The notes below the pieces were generated by a model. The model was not told the DNA's origin, did not search any database, and was given only the letters and a program-made list of their open reading frames with translations. The position numbers and the translations under genes were made by a program. Positions 10,854 through 21,659 of a stretch of 64,000 nucleotides of DNA are shown one piece after another (positions within the stretch are counted from its first letter, which is position 1; every line of letters begins with the position of its first letter). This stretch comes from Gnetum montanum (Eukaryota; Streptophyta; Gnetopsida; Gnetales; Gnetaceae), in assembly GCA_015680685.1 (NCBI GenBank), contig MNCI01023334.1, positions 142,132 through 206,131 on the forward strand. The letters run 5' to 3'.

Positions 10854-11941
10854 TGTACCGCCTGAAATCGTCGGTCCCCGGCTGGAATGGGAAACAGAGA
10901 CTGCGGGATTACAGGGTGAGCACAGAAGACCCCACCTTCGCCTGAGGGCGTGCTGGAATGCACGAAGGNAAACAAGATCGAGCGTAAACAGCGTAAACAA
11001 GTATAGGCACAGTGTAAGCATATACCGGCGTGAACAGCGTAAACAGCGTAAGTGTAAAGAGCGTAAGCAAGCGTAAACAACGTAAATAGTGTGGGCGTAT
11101 ACGGACGCAAACGGAGCGTGAACGTGAACAGGCGTAAACGAAGCATGGGCCAAATTAACGTAAAACTGTAAAAGAACTTGCAACAAACGTAAGAAGTGGA
11201 TTACAGAGTTAAAATGTTGTGCACCGGTCTAACGCAGTCGTGTAGAGACACAAGGCGGACGTAAAGCCCCGGTGGACGTAGGGATGTAGCCGTTTGACAC
11301 GGTAGGCAGAGCGCGGATTGTGCTCGGCGTACAGAACTTCCAGCGTAAGCATAAGTGTAAAGGGGTTTCTGCAGCGTAATTGCTCTGGGGTTGCTCTGGT
11401 GAAATTTTGCCGACTTGGTAAATGCGAAAAACTGGGCTATTTATAGGAGTAGGGTTACCGGGAAAATCAGACTGGGAGACACGTGGCGTATAGACCGGGC
11501 GTTACAATTTAGAAACATGGTATACGCTGGGCGTATATGCTATAACAGGCCGGCGTATACGCTGGGCGTGGACTTAGATGGATGCTGGCGTATACGCTGG
11601 GGCGTATACGCTGATGGATGTTGGACGTCGACTTGCTTCAATTCTTGCTCCTGTTGCACCTGCTGAGCGTGCGTGTGAGGCGTGTATGCTGAGCGTCGAG
11701 CGTAGACGCCGGGCATAGACGCTGGGCGTAGAAGTCGGCACAACACTTAATTTAAAACTGGGCGTATACGCTGGGCGTATATGCTGGGCGTATATGCTGG
11801 CATAACACTTGGTAAAAACCAGGTGTTTCGATTCTCAAAATTGCCCTGTGTGACTTCAAATGTAGCCAAAGTCGTCTGTGGGTCACGGGGATCTGCTTCT
11901 TGTCAGACAAATGCTAAACTCAAAATTTTTGTGGTGTTTCA
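10854..11941 (-). repeat. 3' LTR of the Tat-like element
   Basis: Plus-strand ends TGTACCGCC and GTGTTTCA; read in element direction TGAAACACC to GGCGGTACA. It is about 230 bp shorter than the other LTR because a single N at 10969 stands for a collapsed tandem array. It holds four GCGTATACGC palindromes (11553, 11588, 11602, 11762). Confidence 0.92.
11438..11445 (-). promoter_or_regulatory. TATA box of the 3' LTR
   Basis: TATTTATA on the plus strand, TATAAATA in element direction; conserved at 27218-27225. Confidence 0.65.
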
Positions 11942-11957
11942 TTGGCCCCTCTTTGTT
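11942..11957 (-). other. polypurine tract of the Tat-like element
   Basis: Plus strand TTGGCCCCTCTTTGTT, so AACAAAGAGGGGCCAA in element direction, directly before the 3' LTR. Confidence 0.85.
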
Positions 11958-12920
11958 GACGCTTGGAGGAATCGACTCGAGAAGCGTCGACAAAGAAGCG
12001 CAAAACACCACAAGAAACTTGATAAAAGCTATCCTTTGCCACTTGACCAGACATCATCATACCATTTCAGTGGTGAATGGGATTGAAAGGGCGAGATTGG
12101 TAACTGGTAGGATGGAAGGGATCGTGAGGATCGGTGACTGCCCAAGGGATCGTGCTGGGGAAGTGGGATGTTCAGGGGTGCGGCATGCCGGTCCTTGTCG
12201 ATAGCCATCTTTTGGTAGACTTGGAATTCAAGCATGTGATGTGCGTCCTTTGGCAGAACAGTGCTCTTGGTGATTTTTCAAGAGAATTGGTTGTCACTAC
12301 CAAAGCCACGGGGTGATGTTTCGCATTCTTTGGAGGAACAACTCCCTTCTTTGGGGAAACTGTAAGCAACGTGCCAAAGCCATGCAACAGGATGTTTCTT
12401 GATTGCTTTTGACATGAGTACCTATTTTAGGGCCGATGCCTTCCCGCCTGGGGCTTGTATGGGAAATGCCAGGGATCCCATTTTTTTTGAAGTGGTTGTT
12501 CTAGTACTCATATGCGAATATTGTGTTTTGTGCGTTGCGACTGCTGTAACGTTTCGCAGTGTGCAATAGTTTGGTAAACGGATGGGGAATTTTTGGGGAA
12601 TGGGAATGTACGGGTTAACGGTTTGATTCAGTCTTGCCAGGTGGATTAATGGACATTGGTTCATCTTGCTGCCTATGACGAAACGCACTCTCGTACGAGC
12701 ACCTCTGAGCGTCATCCTGCAAACATAACTCCAAAGAGACAAGAAAACCATGAGTGAATAAATGAGCTTAGATTTAAACAGCTGCAGGTGAACAAAAATA
12801 TTGGGGGCGATTCTGAGCACTGAGTGCGAATGTCGACGATGTTGATGAAAGTGTGTGTCGATGAGGGATGCAATGATTCTGATGAATGAATATGGCTATG
12901 GAGTGAAGGGTCGGAGATGA
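11958..12920 (-). other. 3' untranslated region of the Tat-like element
   Basis: About 1 kb between integrase repeats and polypurine tract. Open frames occur on both strands (for example 12422-12820) but none shows a recognisable motif. I see no accessory gene here, although other Tat elements carry antisense genes in this position. Confidence 0.5.
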
Positions 12921-13460
12921 ACGTGCCGGTTTATAGTCTTGACAGACTTTCATAGGTTAGTTTTATGTCGTAACCCGTTGGACATTGCCCGTTTAACGTC
13001 GTGGTGGACGGTACGTTGCCAGTTTATAGTCTTAGCGAAGTCTGATGATTTTGATAGTGCAGTGCCATTTTACTATCATGCCAGAGGGGTGCTAGTTTAT
13101 CGTCATTGCGAACACTGTGGGGTATCCATTTATTATCATATACCAGGACAATGGTGGTGTCAGTTTTAAGTCGTAACCTAAGACTGTTCTGTGGTATCAG
13201 TTTATAGTCATAATCCAGGACTAATCTGTGGTATCAGTTTATAGTCGTGATTCCAGGACTATTCTGTGGTATNTTATAGTCGTGATTCCAGAACCAATCT
13301 GTGGTATCAGTTTATAGTCGTGATTCTAGGACTATTCTGTGGTATCAGTTTATAGTCGTGATTCCAGCACTAGTCTGTGGTATCAGTTTATAGTCATGAT
13401 TCCAGGATCAATCTGTGGCATCAGTTTATAGTCGTGATTCTAGGACTAGCGTGTACCTGA
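12921..13460. repeat. tandem repeat array, 38-bp unit
   Basis: About eight units between 13159 and 13460, each with CAGTTTATAGTCGTGATTCC followed by AGGACTA..CTGTGGTAT, preceded by more diverged units from about 12940. One N at 13273 marks a small assembly join within a unit. The core AGTTTA..G.C is shared with the arrays at 16844 and 21660. Confidence 0.9.
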
Positions 13461-13468
13461 GTTCGAAT

Positions 13469-14182
13469 TCATGTATAAAACGGTTTTAGGAATAAGTGAT
13501 TGGTTGGATTTGCAAATTCTTTTCCGTCCATGTCAGCTAGCTTGAATGCTCTGTTGTCGAATGCTTTGATGACCAGATAAGGCCCTTCCCAGTTGACTAA
13601 GAATTTATCTGGGTGTTCGCGAACAGCTTTGAGCACGAGGTCTCCTTCTTTGATGGGGCGTTTACGAATGTCATGTCGATGTCGTTGTCGTTGTTGTTTA
13701 TGGTACCATTCGATCTGATCGAGTGCGCGCACGCGCTCCTCCTCCACCGAGTCTAGGTCAATGATGCGTAGATCATTGTTTTACCCATCGTCGAGAAGTC
13801 CGGAAAGCATGATACTTAGAGATGGTACCTATAATTCTAAAGGTAAAACAGCTTCTGAACCGTAAACAAGACTGTATGGAGTTCTACCTGTCGAAGTCCG
13901 ATGTGTAGTGTGGTATGCCCACAATGCATACACCAGCTGTTCGTGCCATCTTCGTTTACTTTGGGCAAGCATCTTTTTAAGTATTGTGATGATTGTCTTA
14001 TTTGTTGCTTCTGCTTGCCCATTGCTCTGAGGATAGTAAGGGGATGAAAACGAATGTTTGATCCCTAGACTATCACAAAAGGTTTTGGTCTCGGCACTGC
14101 TAAATTGTGGCCCATTGTCAGTGATGATTGTCATGGGAATGCCAAAACAGGTCACAATGTTTTCGAGGATGAAGTGGCACAC
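13469..14182 (-). pseudogene. integrase, catalytic core and C-terminal part (Tat-like)
   Basis: Integrates element cDNA into the genome. The minus strand shows the second catalytic Asp (TIITDNGPQF, about 14114) and the catalytic Glu (SNGQAEATNK, about 14010), then HE.L.YALWAY...RTSTG.TPYSLVYG and a C-terminal domain (EGDLVLK, LVNWEGPYLV) to 13469. The N-terminal zinc domain and first Asp fall in the sequence gap. Two in-frame stops (at 13829 and about 13781) break the otherwise continuous frame. There is no chromodomain, as expected for Tat. Confidence 0.85.
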
Positions 14183-14209
14183 GTGTTTAGAAGTAGTTTT
14201 TCGAAGGGG

Positions 14210-14823
14210 NNNNNNNNNNNNNNNNNNNNNNNNNNNNNNNNNNNNNNNNNNNNNNNNNNNNNNNNNNNNNNNNNNNNNNNNNNNNNNNNNNNNNNNNNNN
14301 NNNNNNNNNNNNNNNNNNNNNNNNNNNNNNNNNNNNNNNNNNNNNNNNNNNNNNNNNNNNNNNNNNNNNNNNNNNNNNNNNNNNNNNNNNNNNNNNNNNN
14401 NNNNNNNNNNNNNNNNNNNNNNNNNNNNNNNNNNNNNNNNNNNNNNNNNNNNNNNNNNNNNNNNNNNNNNNNNNNNNNNNNNNNNNNNNNNNNNNNNNNN
14501 NNNNNNNNNNNNNNNNNNNNNNNNNNNNNNNNNNNNNNNNNNNNNNNNNNNNNNNNNNNNNNNNNNNNNNNNNNNNNNNNNNNNNNNNNNNNNNNNNNNN
14601 NNNNNNNNNNNNNNNNNNNNNNNNNNNNNNNNNNNNNNNNNNNNNNNNNNNNNNNNNNNNNNNNNNNNNNNNNNNNNNNNNNNNNNNNNNNNNNNNNNNN
14701 NNNNNNNNNNNNNNNNNNNNNNNNNNNNNNNNNNNNNNNNNNNNNNNNNNNNNNNNNNNNNNNNNNNNNNNNNNNNNNNNNNNNNNNNNNNNNNNNNNNN
14801 NNNNNNNNNNNNNNNNNNNNNNN
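14210..14823. other. assembly gap, 614 N
   Basis: Run of N joining the second RNase H to integrase. The true missing length is unknown. Confidence 1.
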
Positions 14824-16795
14824 CCGCGAGACCTCTGATGAGACCTTCATACTCTGCTATGTTGTTAGTACAATGAAAGTTGAAGCGATAGGCAAAAGGT
14901 TTAATTTCTCCAGAGGGGTATGTGATTACAGCGGCAGCACTTCCTCCTCAAGACGTGGATGCTCCATCGAAGTTTAGAATCGCATTGTAGTCATCTGGCA
15001 CCGTGTCTATTGCATTCACATTCTCGTCTGGGAATTCGGGTTCTATTGTACCTGGATCATGTGTTGGCGCCGTGGTCATTTGATTCGCTATGGCTTGACC
15101 TTTTACTGACGATTGTGCCACGTAGTGCAGGTCAAACTCAGCTATGATTGCCTTCCAACGGGCTATCCTGCTTGATTCGTAGATGTTTCCAGTTATAGCT
15201 CTGAGTACATTATCTTTGCAAATTATGTTAACTCGATTTTGGAAAAGATAATGTCGCCATTTGTTTAAAGAAAAAACTAAAGTTAAACATGACTTCTCTA
15301 CGTCGTTGTATCTTTTTTCGTAGGCAACTAATGCATGGCTCAGGTAGTATACAGGGACTTCAGTTCTGTTATCTCGTTTCTGGCACAACATGGATGCGAT
15401 TGATGATTCTGATGTGGCTAGGTAGATGTAAAACGGCTTGTCGTTTTTGGGTGGGAATACAGTGGGTAGCCGAGCGAGTGCCGTTTTAACATTGTCAAAT
15501 GCTTCTTGGTACTGCAGGGTCCATTCAAAATGGACATTTTTGCGTAGTAGGTGGTTCATAGGTGTGAGTTTTCCCGTCAAATTTTCTATGAACCTCCTGA
15601 TGAACTGTAATCGACCTTGTAGCCCTCAAAGTTCGGTCAGATTGCTAGGTGGTTCTAGGTTTGTAATGGCCTTAACCTTATCGGGGTCTACCTGTGTCCC
15701 TACCTTTGAGGCTACGAATCCAAGCATTTTACCCGTTTTGACGCCGAAGATGCATTTCTTTGTGTTAAGCCTTAGTTCGTATTTTAGACAACGTTTTAAT
15801 ACTAAGTCAAGATCCTGTACGTGTTGTTCTGACAATTTTGATTTAACCACTATGTCAGCTACATAATCATTGAGCGAGTGTAAGATGTAATCGCTGAAAA
15901 TATATGTCATTGCCCTTTGATATGTGGCCCCAGCGTTCTTGAGACCAAAAGGCATCATTGTGTAACAAAAGGTTCCCCAAGGTGTCATGAAAGTGGTTCA
16001 GAGTTGGTGTTCAGGATTAATACGTATCTGGTTATATCTCGAGAACCCATCCATAAAGGATAACAGGGCGTGCCCAGCAGTTGAGTCAACTAGTTGATCA
16101 ATGCTAGGTAAGGGGAAGTCATCCTTTATGGTTGCTACGTTAAGGTCCCGGAAGTCAATGCACAGGCAGATACTTCCGTTCTTCTTTGGGACTATAACCA
16201 TGTTTGATACCCATTCGGTGTAATCAATAGCCCTAATGAAACCAGCTTGGTAGAGCTTGGTAATCTCACTACGAACTGCTAATGCCACCTCGGGTTTGAC
16301 CTTTCGTGCTTTCTGTTTTACTGGCCTTAGTTTTGGATCAAGGATGATGTTGTGCTGAACGATGCGAGGGTCTAATCCGGGCATGTCTGTATAGGACCAC
16401 GCAAATGCTTTCATATTGTCCCTAAGTACTTTTTCGATCTCTTTAGCTAGACGTGGTTCTAGTAACGCACTTAACTTTAGAATTTTAATTTCCCCATTGG
16501 GCATGGTGATGGGAGTTTCGGTTAGAGGATCTTCAGTAATGTTTTCGGCTTCAATGTCGAGGGACTTTGTCATTCCCTCATACTCGTCGACCGTCTGCTG
16601 TGTTGAAGCTATTGTTGCATCATTTGCTGATGAGCTCGCATAGATGAGATTCACATCGATATTCCTTTCAACCGCTCCGTATGGTCCATCAATGACCAAC
16701 GGCTTGGTCAAGCACTTGCAATCCGTTAGACAAGTTCCTGTCAATAAATGGAGAGCCTGGTAAGATAGCGGAGGCCGTTTTAGGTCTTGTGGCAA
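14824..16795 (-). pseudogene. reverse transcriptase, RNase H and second RNase H (Tat-like)
   Basis: Copies element RNA to DNA. One minus-strand frame covers: linker (NIILDPKLRPVKQKARKVKP), reverse transcriptase with TEWVSNMVIVPKKNG, FRDLN, FMDGFSRYNQI, MMPFGLKNAGATYQR and the polymerase box NDYVADIVVKSK; RNase H with HALVAYEKRYNDVEK; then a second RNase H starting NFDGASTS and containing CTNNIAEYEGLIRG, cut by the gap. The catalytic box reads Y-V-A-D (Ala codon 15857-15859) where Y-V-D-D is expected, so polymerisation should be abolished. Three in-frame TGA codons occur at 15998, 15626 and 14948. The upstream limit is a TTG, so the true start or splice acceptor is unknown. Confidence 0.9.
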
Positions 16796-16843
16796 TCTTT
16801 AGTATGCATGTATGAAAATGCATTAACGTGATAGTGGAACAGT

Positions 16844-17004
16844 AGTTTAATGCCTTACTGGGCAACGAACGACAGTTTAATGCCTTACTGGGCAACGTTC
16901 AGCAGTTTAATGCCTTACCGGGCAACGATCGGCAGTTTAATGCCTTACCGGGCAACGATCGGCAGTTTAATGCCTTAGCGGGCAACGATCGGCAGTTTAA
17001 TGCC
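16844..17004. repeat. tandem repeat array, 30-bp unit
   Basis: AGTTTAATGCC begins at 16844, 16874, 16904, 16934, 16964 and 16994, an exact 30-bp period with the unit AGTTTAATGCCTTACCGGGC plus ten bases. It separates the start of the pol frame from the promoter of the antisense gene. Confidence 0.95.
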
Positions 17005-17118
17005 AAAATTTGTGTTTTATATGGTTTATGTGTGTAAATTTTATATATTTTTTTGAAAAATTCAAAGCAAGTTCAAAAAAGCACGAAAAACGAGGCAAAA
17101 AGAAAGAAAAACGGAAAA

Positions 17119-17138
17119 GCGGCGGCGGCGGCGGCGGC
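17119..17138. repeat. GGC trinucleotide run
   Basis: Seven GGC-type triplets just upstream of the plus-strand TATA box at 17161. Confidence 0.9.
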
Positions 17139-17160
17139 ATCAACGTCAGCGTCAACGCGT

Positions 17161-17169
17161 TATAAAAGG
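17161..17169 (+). promoter_or_regulatory. TATA box of the antisense gene
   Basis: TATAAAAGG on the plus strand, 211 bp before the ATG at 17372. It lies directly after a GC-rich stretch, giving a compact promoter on the strand opposite to gag-pol. A transcription start near 17190 is inferred. Confidence 0.6.
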
Positions 17170-17207
17170 GAAGAAGGGGCATCATTTTGTCATTTGACTT
17201 TCGGAGC

Positions 17208-17336
17208 ATGAGCGTAAACTACGAGCGTAACCCCAGCGTAGACGCCGAGCGAAACCCCAACGTAGATGCCGAGCGAAACCCCAGCGTAGACGCCGAGAGA
17301 AAACCTTGTTCACGCCGCGCGCAAATCACAGCGTAG
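17208..17336 (+). CDS. possible upstream ORF in the antisense gene leader
   Basis: First ATG after the TATA box. It opens a 42-codon frame ending in TAG at 17334, made largely of an eight-residue repeat (ERNPSVDA, three near-copies) that simply translates the 24-bp GCGTAGACGCC-type repeat. Such an upstream frame could damp translation of the main gene. It may equally be a by-product of the DNA repeat; there is no evidence that it is translated. Confidence 0.3.
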   Translation: MSVNYERNPSVDAERNPNVDAERNPSVDAERKPCSRRAQITA

Positions 17337-17371
17337 ACGCTGACCAAACGAGCCACGGCGTAGACGCCGAA

Positions 17372-20300
17372 ATGGGCAGAGGAAAAAAACTAGAAGGCCG
17401 AGGACAGAAAGGACCCGAACTGACGTTCGCGGAGGAGAGTGAGGCGATGCTGCAGTGCCTACCCCGCCCGAACGTCCCCGCATGGCCCGGATCTTCTAGC
17501 AGGTAGGCCTTTGACCCTGTTTTCGTTGATTTTTAGCGTCTGTTTTCTTCGTAGCGTAGACAGTTAGCGTAGGGTTTCGGCGCATACACCGAGCGCGAAG
17601 AGTTTAGAGTAATATATCGGCGTAGACGCTGCGTGTGTTATTTTTGGCGTAGACTTGTGGCTTCGGTTCTACGGTGTCTAGCGTAGGCGATTATCGGCGT
17701 ATACACTCAGCGTAACTATTTTCGTACGCCCAGCGTATACGCCGAGCGTAACTGTTTTTGTACGCCCAGCGTATACGCCGAGCGTAACAATGTCTTTACG
17801 CTCGGTGTCTACGCCCAGCGTATACGCCGAGCATAACTTAGAAAAATTTTCTGCGAATGTCTAATTTCCAAAATGAAGTTTCTAGTATTGATCTTTGGTG
17901 TTGTTTTAATGGCTTGCAGAGACATTGAGCCTCCCCTTCTAGTGATTGAGTTAGTTGGGGTTTTGACATGGTTTGGTCCTTTGGAGGGTGGTGACCCGAC
18001 CCCGAATTTGGTCGTTGAGCACAATGGGATCTGGTTCCGGGACGGGGCCTGCGGATTTTTGGCCTTCTTGCTGGACCATTTCAATGTAGTGGTTTGGCCT
18101 CACCTAGGCGAGGATGTGGCACGAAGCATCATTGAGGCCATGTTACCTGGCGCGGCGGAGGGCATCAGAATGTTTATGGAGGATATTGATGAAGGGCTGC
18201 TTGTCGCTGAGGGTGTTCCCCCCGGTGGTCCAAGGTCTACCCGTCCGTTGACACGTGTGTGGGACCAGCTGCCGCAGGGGCCCAACTATATCAACAACAC
18301 ATTGTTCTTAGCTGGCCGCGCGCACACTTTGTTTCAGAATCCCCCTGGCACAGTATACTGGGTGAAAAGGTAATTTCGTCTTAGCTTTGGTTATTCCTCT
18401 CTTTTTCACATTCAAATACTTACTCTCGTTTCGACACATGTTTGCGCCTTTCCGCAGGGCAAAAGTTATGCCAGATGGGGCTTACGCGGGCGATGATGGG
18501 ATTGGATAGGCGCGTACGGCCGTGGAAGTGTTCATGGTGGGTCCCACCCTTCGCGGGACCATTTTGGCCCACACTAGGGACGCCATGAAGAACTTCCCCA
18601 AGAGATTTTCAAAGGCATTTGCACAATGTGCCGCGCGTGGCTGGTTGCATGCCGACTGGGCCCCTAATGGGCCAATTTTCCCATCTGCTTCTGATCTGGG
18701 CAAAACCTCAAAGTCCAACACTGAAAGTAAGTGGCAATGTTTCCTAGATGTCGTGTTTGGTTTGGTCAATTGCCAAGTGTTAAGCTAATATGAAGGTTTT
18801 GGATTTGCCTTTACAGCTGGCACCACCTCCGGCGGGGATTCCGTTGTGACCGGGAGGACCGAAACAACTTTTTCAATGAAATTCGGTGAAACTAGCGCCG
18901 CCCAGAAGTGGTTACGAAAAAAAGCTTCGCCATCTATTGTTGCCTGTTTGGAACATGCTGGCCTCATGGCACTGTTTGTGGCCCCTAGCCCAAATGTGTC
19001 TATAGCGGAGATGATCGGGATTGTGGATTCATTTGACAGATCCGTCTCCCGCTATAGCACCCGTATTAAGGGTGTTAAAGTAATTTTTGAATTATCACCC
19101 CAATTTTTTGCGGATTTGTTTGGCGTGCCTACAAGTGGCGTAAAAATGGTTACATACAGGACGCATAAAGAAATTGACATGATCCGTGATTTAGAGGAGT
19201 GGTTAGGGGTGACGAAGGGTGCCAAAGGATTCCCAATGCAGGGGAGAACGAAGGTTGAGGAAGTCAACGAGCTTTATCCCCTATTTAGAGCGCGTTTATT
19301 TCCGAAGACTCTATCGCAAGTTAAGAGTCTCGGGGTAGAAGCAGTGCGAGTCATGCGCACTGTTCTAGAGGCTGGCGTGTGCTACAACTAGGCCGAATTT
19401 TTATTATCAGGAATGACCAAAGAGATAGAGCGGTTGCGTTCGAACATAGAGGCGCAATCCCATTTTACCTTTGCTTTCTTCGCCGGCTATATTCATCGCT
19501 TGGCCAAATTTTTGGTTGTTCGTGGGGAAAACAAATTTGTTTTGCGTGATAGGAACTAGCTATCTCGCCCCTGGGTGAATCACTTATTCGACACAGCCAA
19601 GTCCCAAGACGCCCCCGAGGGGATTGATGAATCCCTTACGATCACCATGGGTGGATCGTCTGGCCCCTCGCTTCACACACGCGACAGTATAGGGTTGGAA
19701 CCCGATGAAGTACCCTATACTGCAAAGAAGGCGGAGCAGGCGGTCAAGGAAACAATAGGCAAAGCAAAATCCAAGTTGGGGAAGCGTGATAGCACGGCTG
19801 AGGGGATTAGTGAGATTGAGCAGCCCAGAGTAAAATGGATTCGATTTAAAATTCCTGGTAAACTTCTTATTTTTATTTTACTTGTCTTACAAATAGTTTT
19901 AACGGTTATTGGTTGTATGCAACTGACTTCATTTGTTTTGTATTGAGCAGTCAAGAGACACGATTTGCGGACCATACTAGAGGATGAGGAGTTAACCGAC
20001 CCGACAGGAGGAACTGAATTGCTGGGGGAGGGAACTGGAGGAACTGGAGGTACCAAACCCCTAGATGACCAAGCGGAAACTGAAGAAATGTTCGACAGCT
20101 TTCTTAAAGGGGACCTTGAGCTTGGAGACCCTCTGACGCAGGAGGAGATCAGAGGGAACGGTATGTCTCTTTACTTAGCTATGTAGCCTAATATATTCCT
20201 GGATTACCTTATTGTGAATTTTTTGTTTGACTCAGAGGAGAGCAGGACCATCCCAGAGAAGGAGTCAGAGATCCCCCTCGAAATGCCAAGTAAAAGGGAT

Positions 20301-21410
20301 TTCGTAGCTGGGGTAGCCGAAGAGGTTATCGAGCAAATCGAAGGGATCAATCTTGACATAGGTATGGGTGCATCCAAAGGTTTTTACTATGTTAGAGTTT
20401 GATGCTCAATTCTGTTTGTTCTAATGTTTGTCTTTTCCCTATGGACAGGTGCCCAACTGAGGTGGGATCCATCCGAACCTGTCAACATGGAGAGTTTACC
20501 TACACTTTCCCTTGAAGTTGAACAAGTGCCCAGACCTGTTTATGAAGGGGTAGCAGAGGGCTTCGTTCACAATGCCAAAGCGGTATGGATGTGTAGGTGC
20601 TCCATTGAACAATTGTGGCTCCAAATTCAGGCGAAAGAGAAGGAGAATTCTGAATTGTCAACGGAACGTGATGATCTGAAGGCTCGATATGAGTTCGCCG
20701 CAGCTAAATTAAGCAATGATCGCTTTTGGCAGACCTCTGAGGTCACGTATACAAGGTATTGGAACCTACTCAATCGCCATGCGGGGCTGATACGGAGACT
20801 AGGGGAGCGCAGGGCACAAATTGATTTGCTGAACATAAAATGCCAAGACTGGAAGGCTTTCGCCTCCAAAGTACGCAAATGGGGGCAAGATGAGAAGAAC
20901 CACAAACACCAGTACAAGAAGTTGCTAAAAGAAGTGTCTATTGAGAAGCGACAGTTAGAAATGTTTGTGGAGGGTCTTGGTCTGCGCTCTGCCTTTGACA
21001 CATTCGCCCAAAACACGATTGTAGAGATGGAATCTCTTAAACGGCGGATAACGACAGCCTCTGGGGAGGTGTTGGTGGGCGAATTCCCTTTGAAACGTCC
21101 CACCTGGTCAGATGTTGACAAGGGAAAGGCTCTGGCAGATATTGACTTGGGTCTCGATGGGACGGACTGGGCAAGTGTTTTTGAAGAGGAGATCCTGCGG
21201 CGACTTGAATTCGGCTTGGGGGGACCTCCTATGGTAAGCGTTTTGTCTTTTTGGATTTAATTGATTTGACTAATGTTTGGAATTTTGACATTCGCTCATT
21301 TTTTGTGTTGATTATTTCCTCTTTGGTCTTTTCAAGATGAAGGTGGGGATGAGACTGGAGAAGCTGGCCCCAGTGGAGCAGGGGCCTCTGATGCTGGTGG
21401 GCCCAAGTAG
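17372..21410 (+). pseudogene. eight-exon accessory gene antisense to gag-pol
   Basis: Unrecognised protein of about 1,028 codons on the strand opposite to its host element. Inferred exons: 17372-17502, 17920-18369, 18458-18726, 18817-19857, 19951-20160, 20236-20361, 20449-21233, 21336-21410. Introns 1-6 are GT-AG and keep one frame throughout; introns 2-7 are 74-102 nt. The start MGRGKKLEGRGQKGPE is basic; a globular N-terminal half follows (WFGPLEGGDPTP in exon 2; LSPQFFADLFGVP and FAFFAGYIHRLAKF in exon 4), then acidic Gly/Glu linkers, a coiled coil in exon 7 (IEQLWLQIQAKEKENSEL), and an acidic glycine-rich tail. Damage: TAG at 18507, 19389 and 19557, and the last acceptor reads CAA instead of CAG. 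The exon 4 region faintly recalls the putative plant transposon protein domain, a weak inference. Confidence 0.75.
17690..17840 (+). promoter_or_regulatory. GCGTATACGC dyads in intron 1 of the antisense gene
   Basis: Palindrome GCGTATACGC at 17733, 17769 and 17818, in a repeated CGCCCAGCGTATACGCCGAG context. The same palindrome is repeated in both LTRs and the 5' leader of the element. It could bind a common factor, or an element-encoded protein. Function is inferred only from the repeat. Confidence 0.5.
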
Positions 21411-21659
21411 GACGATCCTCATGCCCCAGACGCTTAGCATTTTAGCATTTTTCATTTTTCGATTCAAACTTATACTGAAACTGTAACTTGAACATTATGA
21501 AATGAACAGAGATGGTTGATTGTATGTAATAACATGCATATATATATATATATATTTGTTGTTGATTTTGGGTTTAACATGCCATAGAAATGTAAAATAT
21601 TTTGGTTTGTTTTCTGTTTCAAGTGCAATACAGGAAGCGATTATAAAATTAGAATGAAA
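21411..21659 (+). other. 3' flank of the antisense gene
   Basis: AT-rich sequence after the TAG stop, including an AT dinucleotide run at 21537-21555. No clear AATAAA signal is seen; GATTATAAAATTAG near 21640 is the closest to one. Probably the 3' untranslated region. Confidence 0.4.

Noticed and set aside
14058-14977. Open frames of 230-290 codons crossing the N run.
   Set aside because: They are open only because N codons contain no stop.
13159-17004. Regular short repeats resembling a CRISPR array.
   Set aside because: Units are contiguous without unique spacers, and the setting is a plant retrotransposon.
17873-17919. An ATG with a hydrophobic run (MKFLVLIFGVVLMAC) that looks like a signal peptide start for the antisense protein.
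   Set aside because: The run is the pyrimidine-rich end of an intron ending TTGCAG at 17919; exon 17372-17502 joins 17920 in the same frame, so the true start is upstream.
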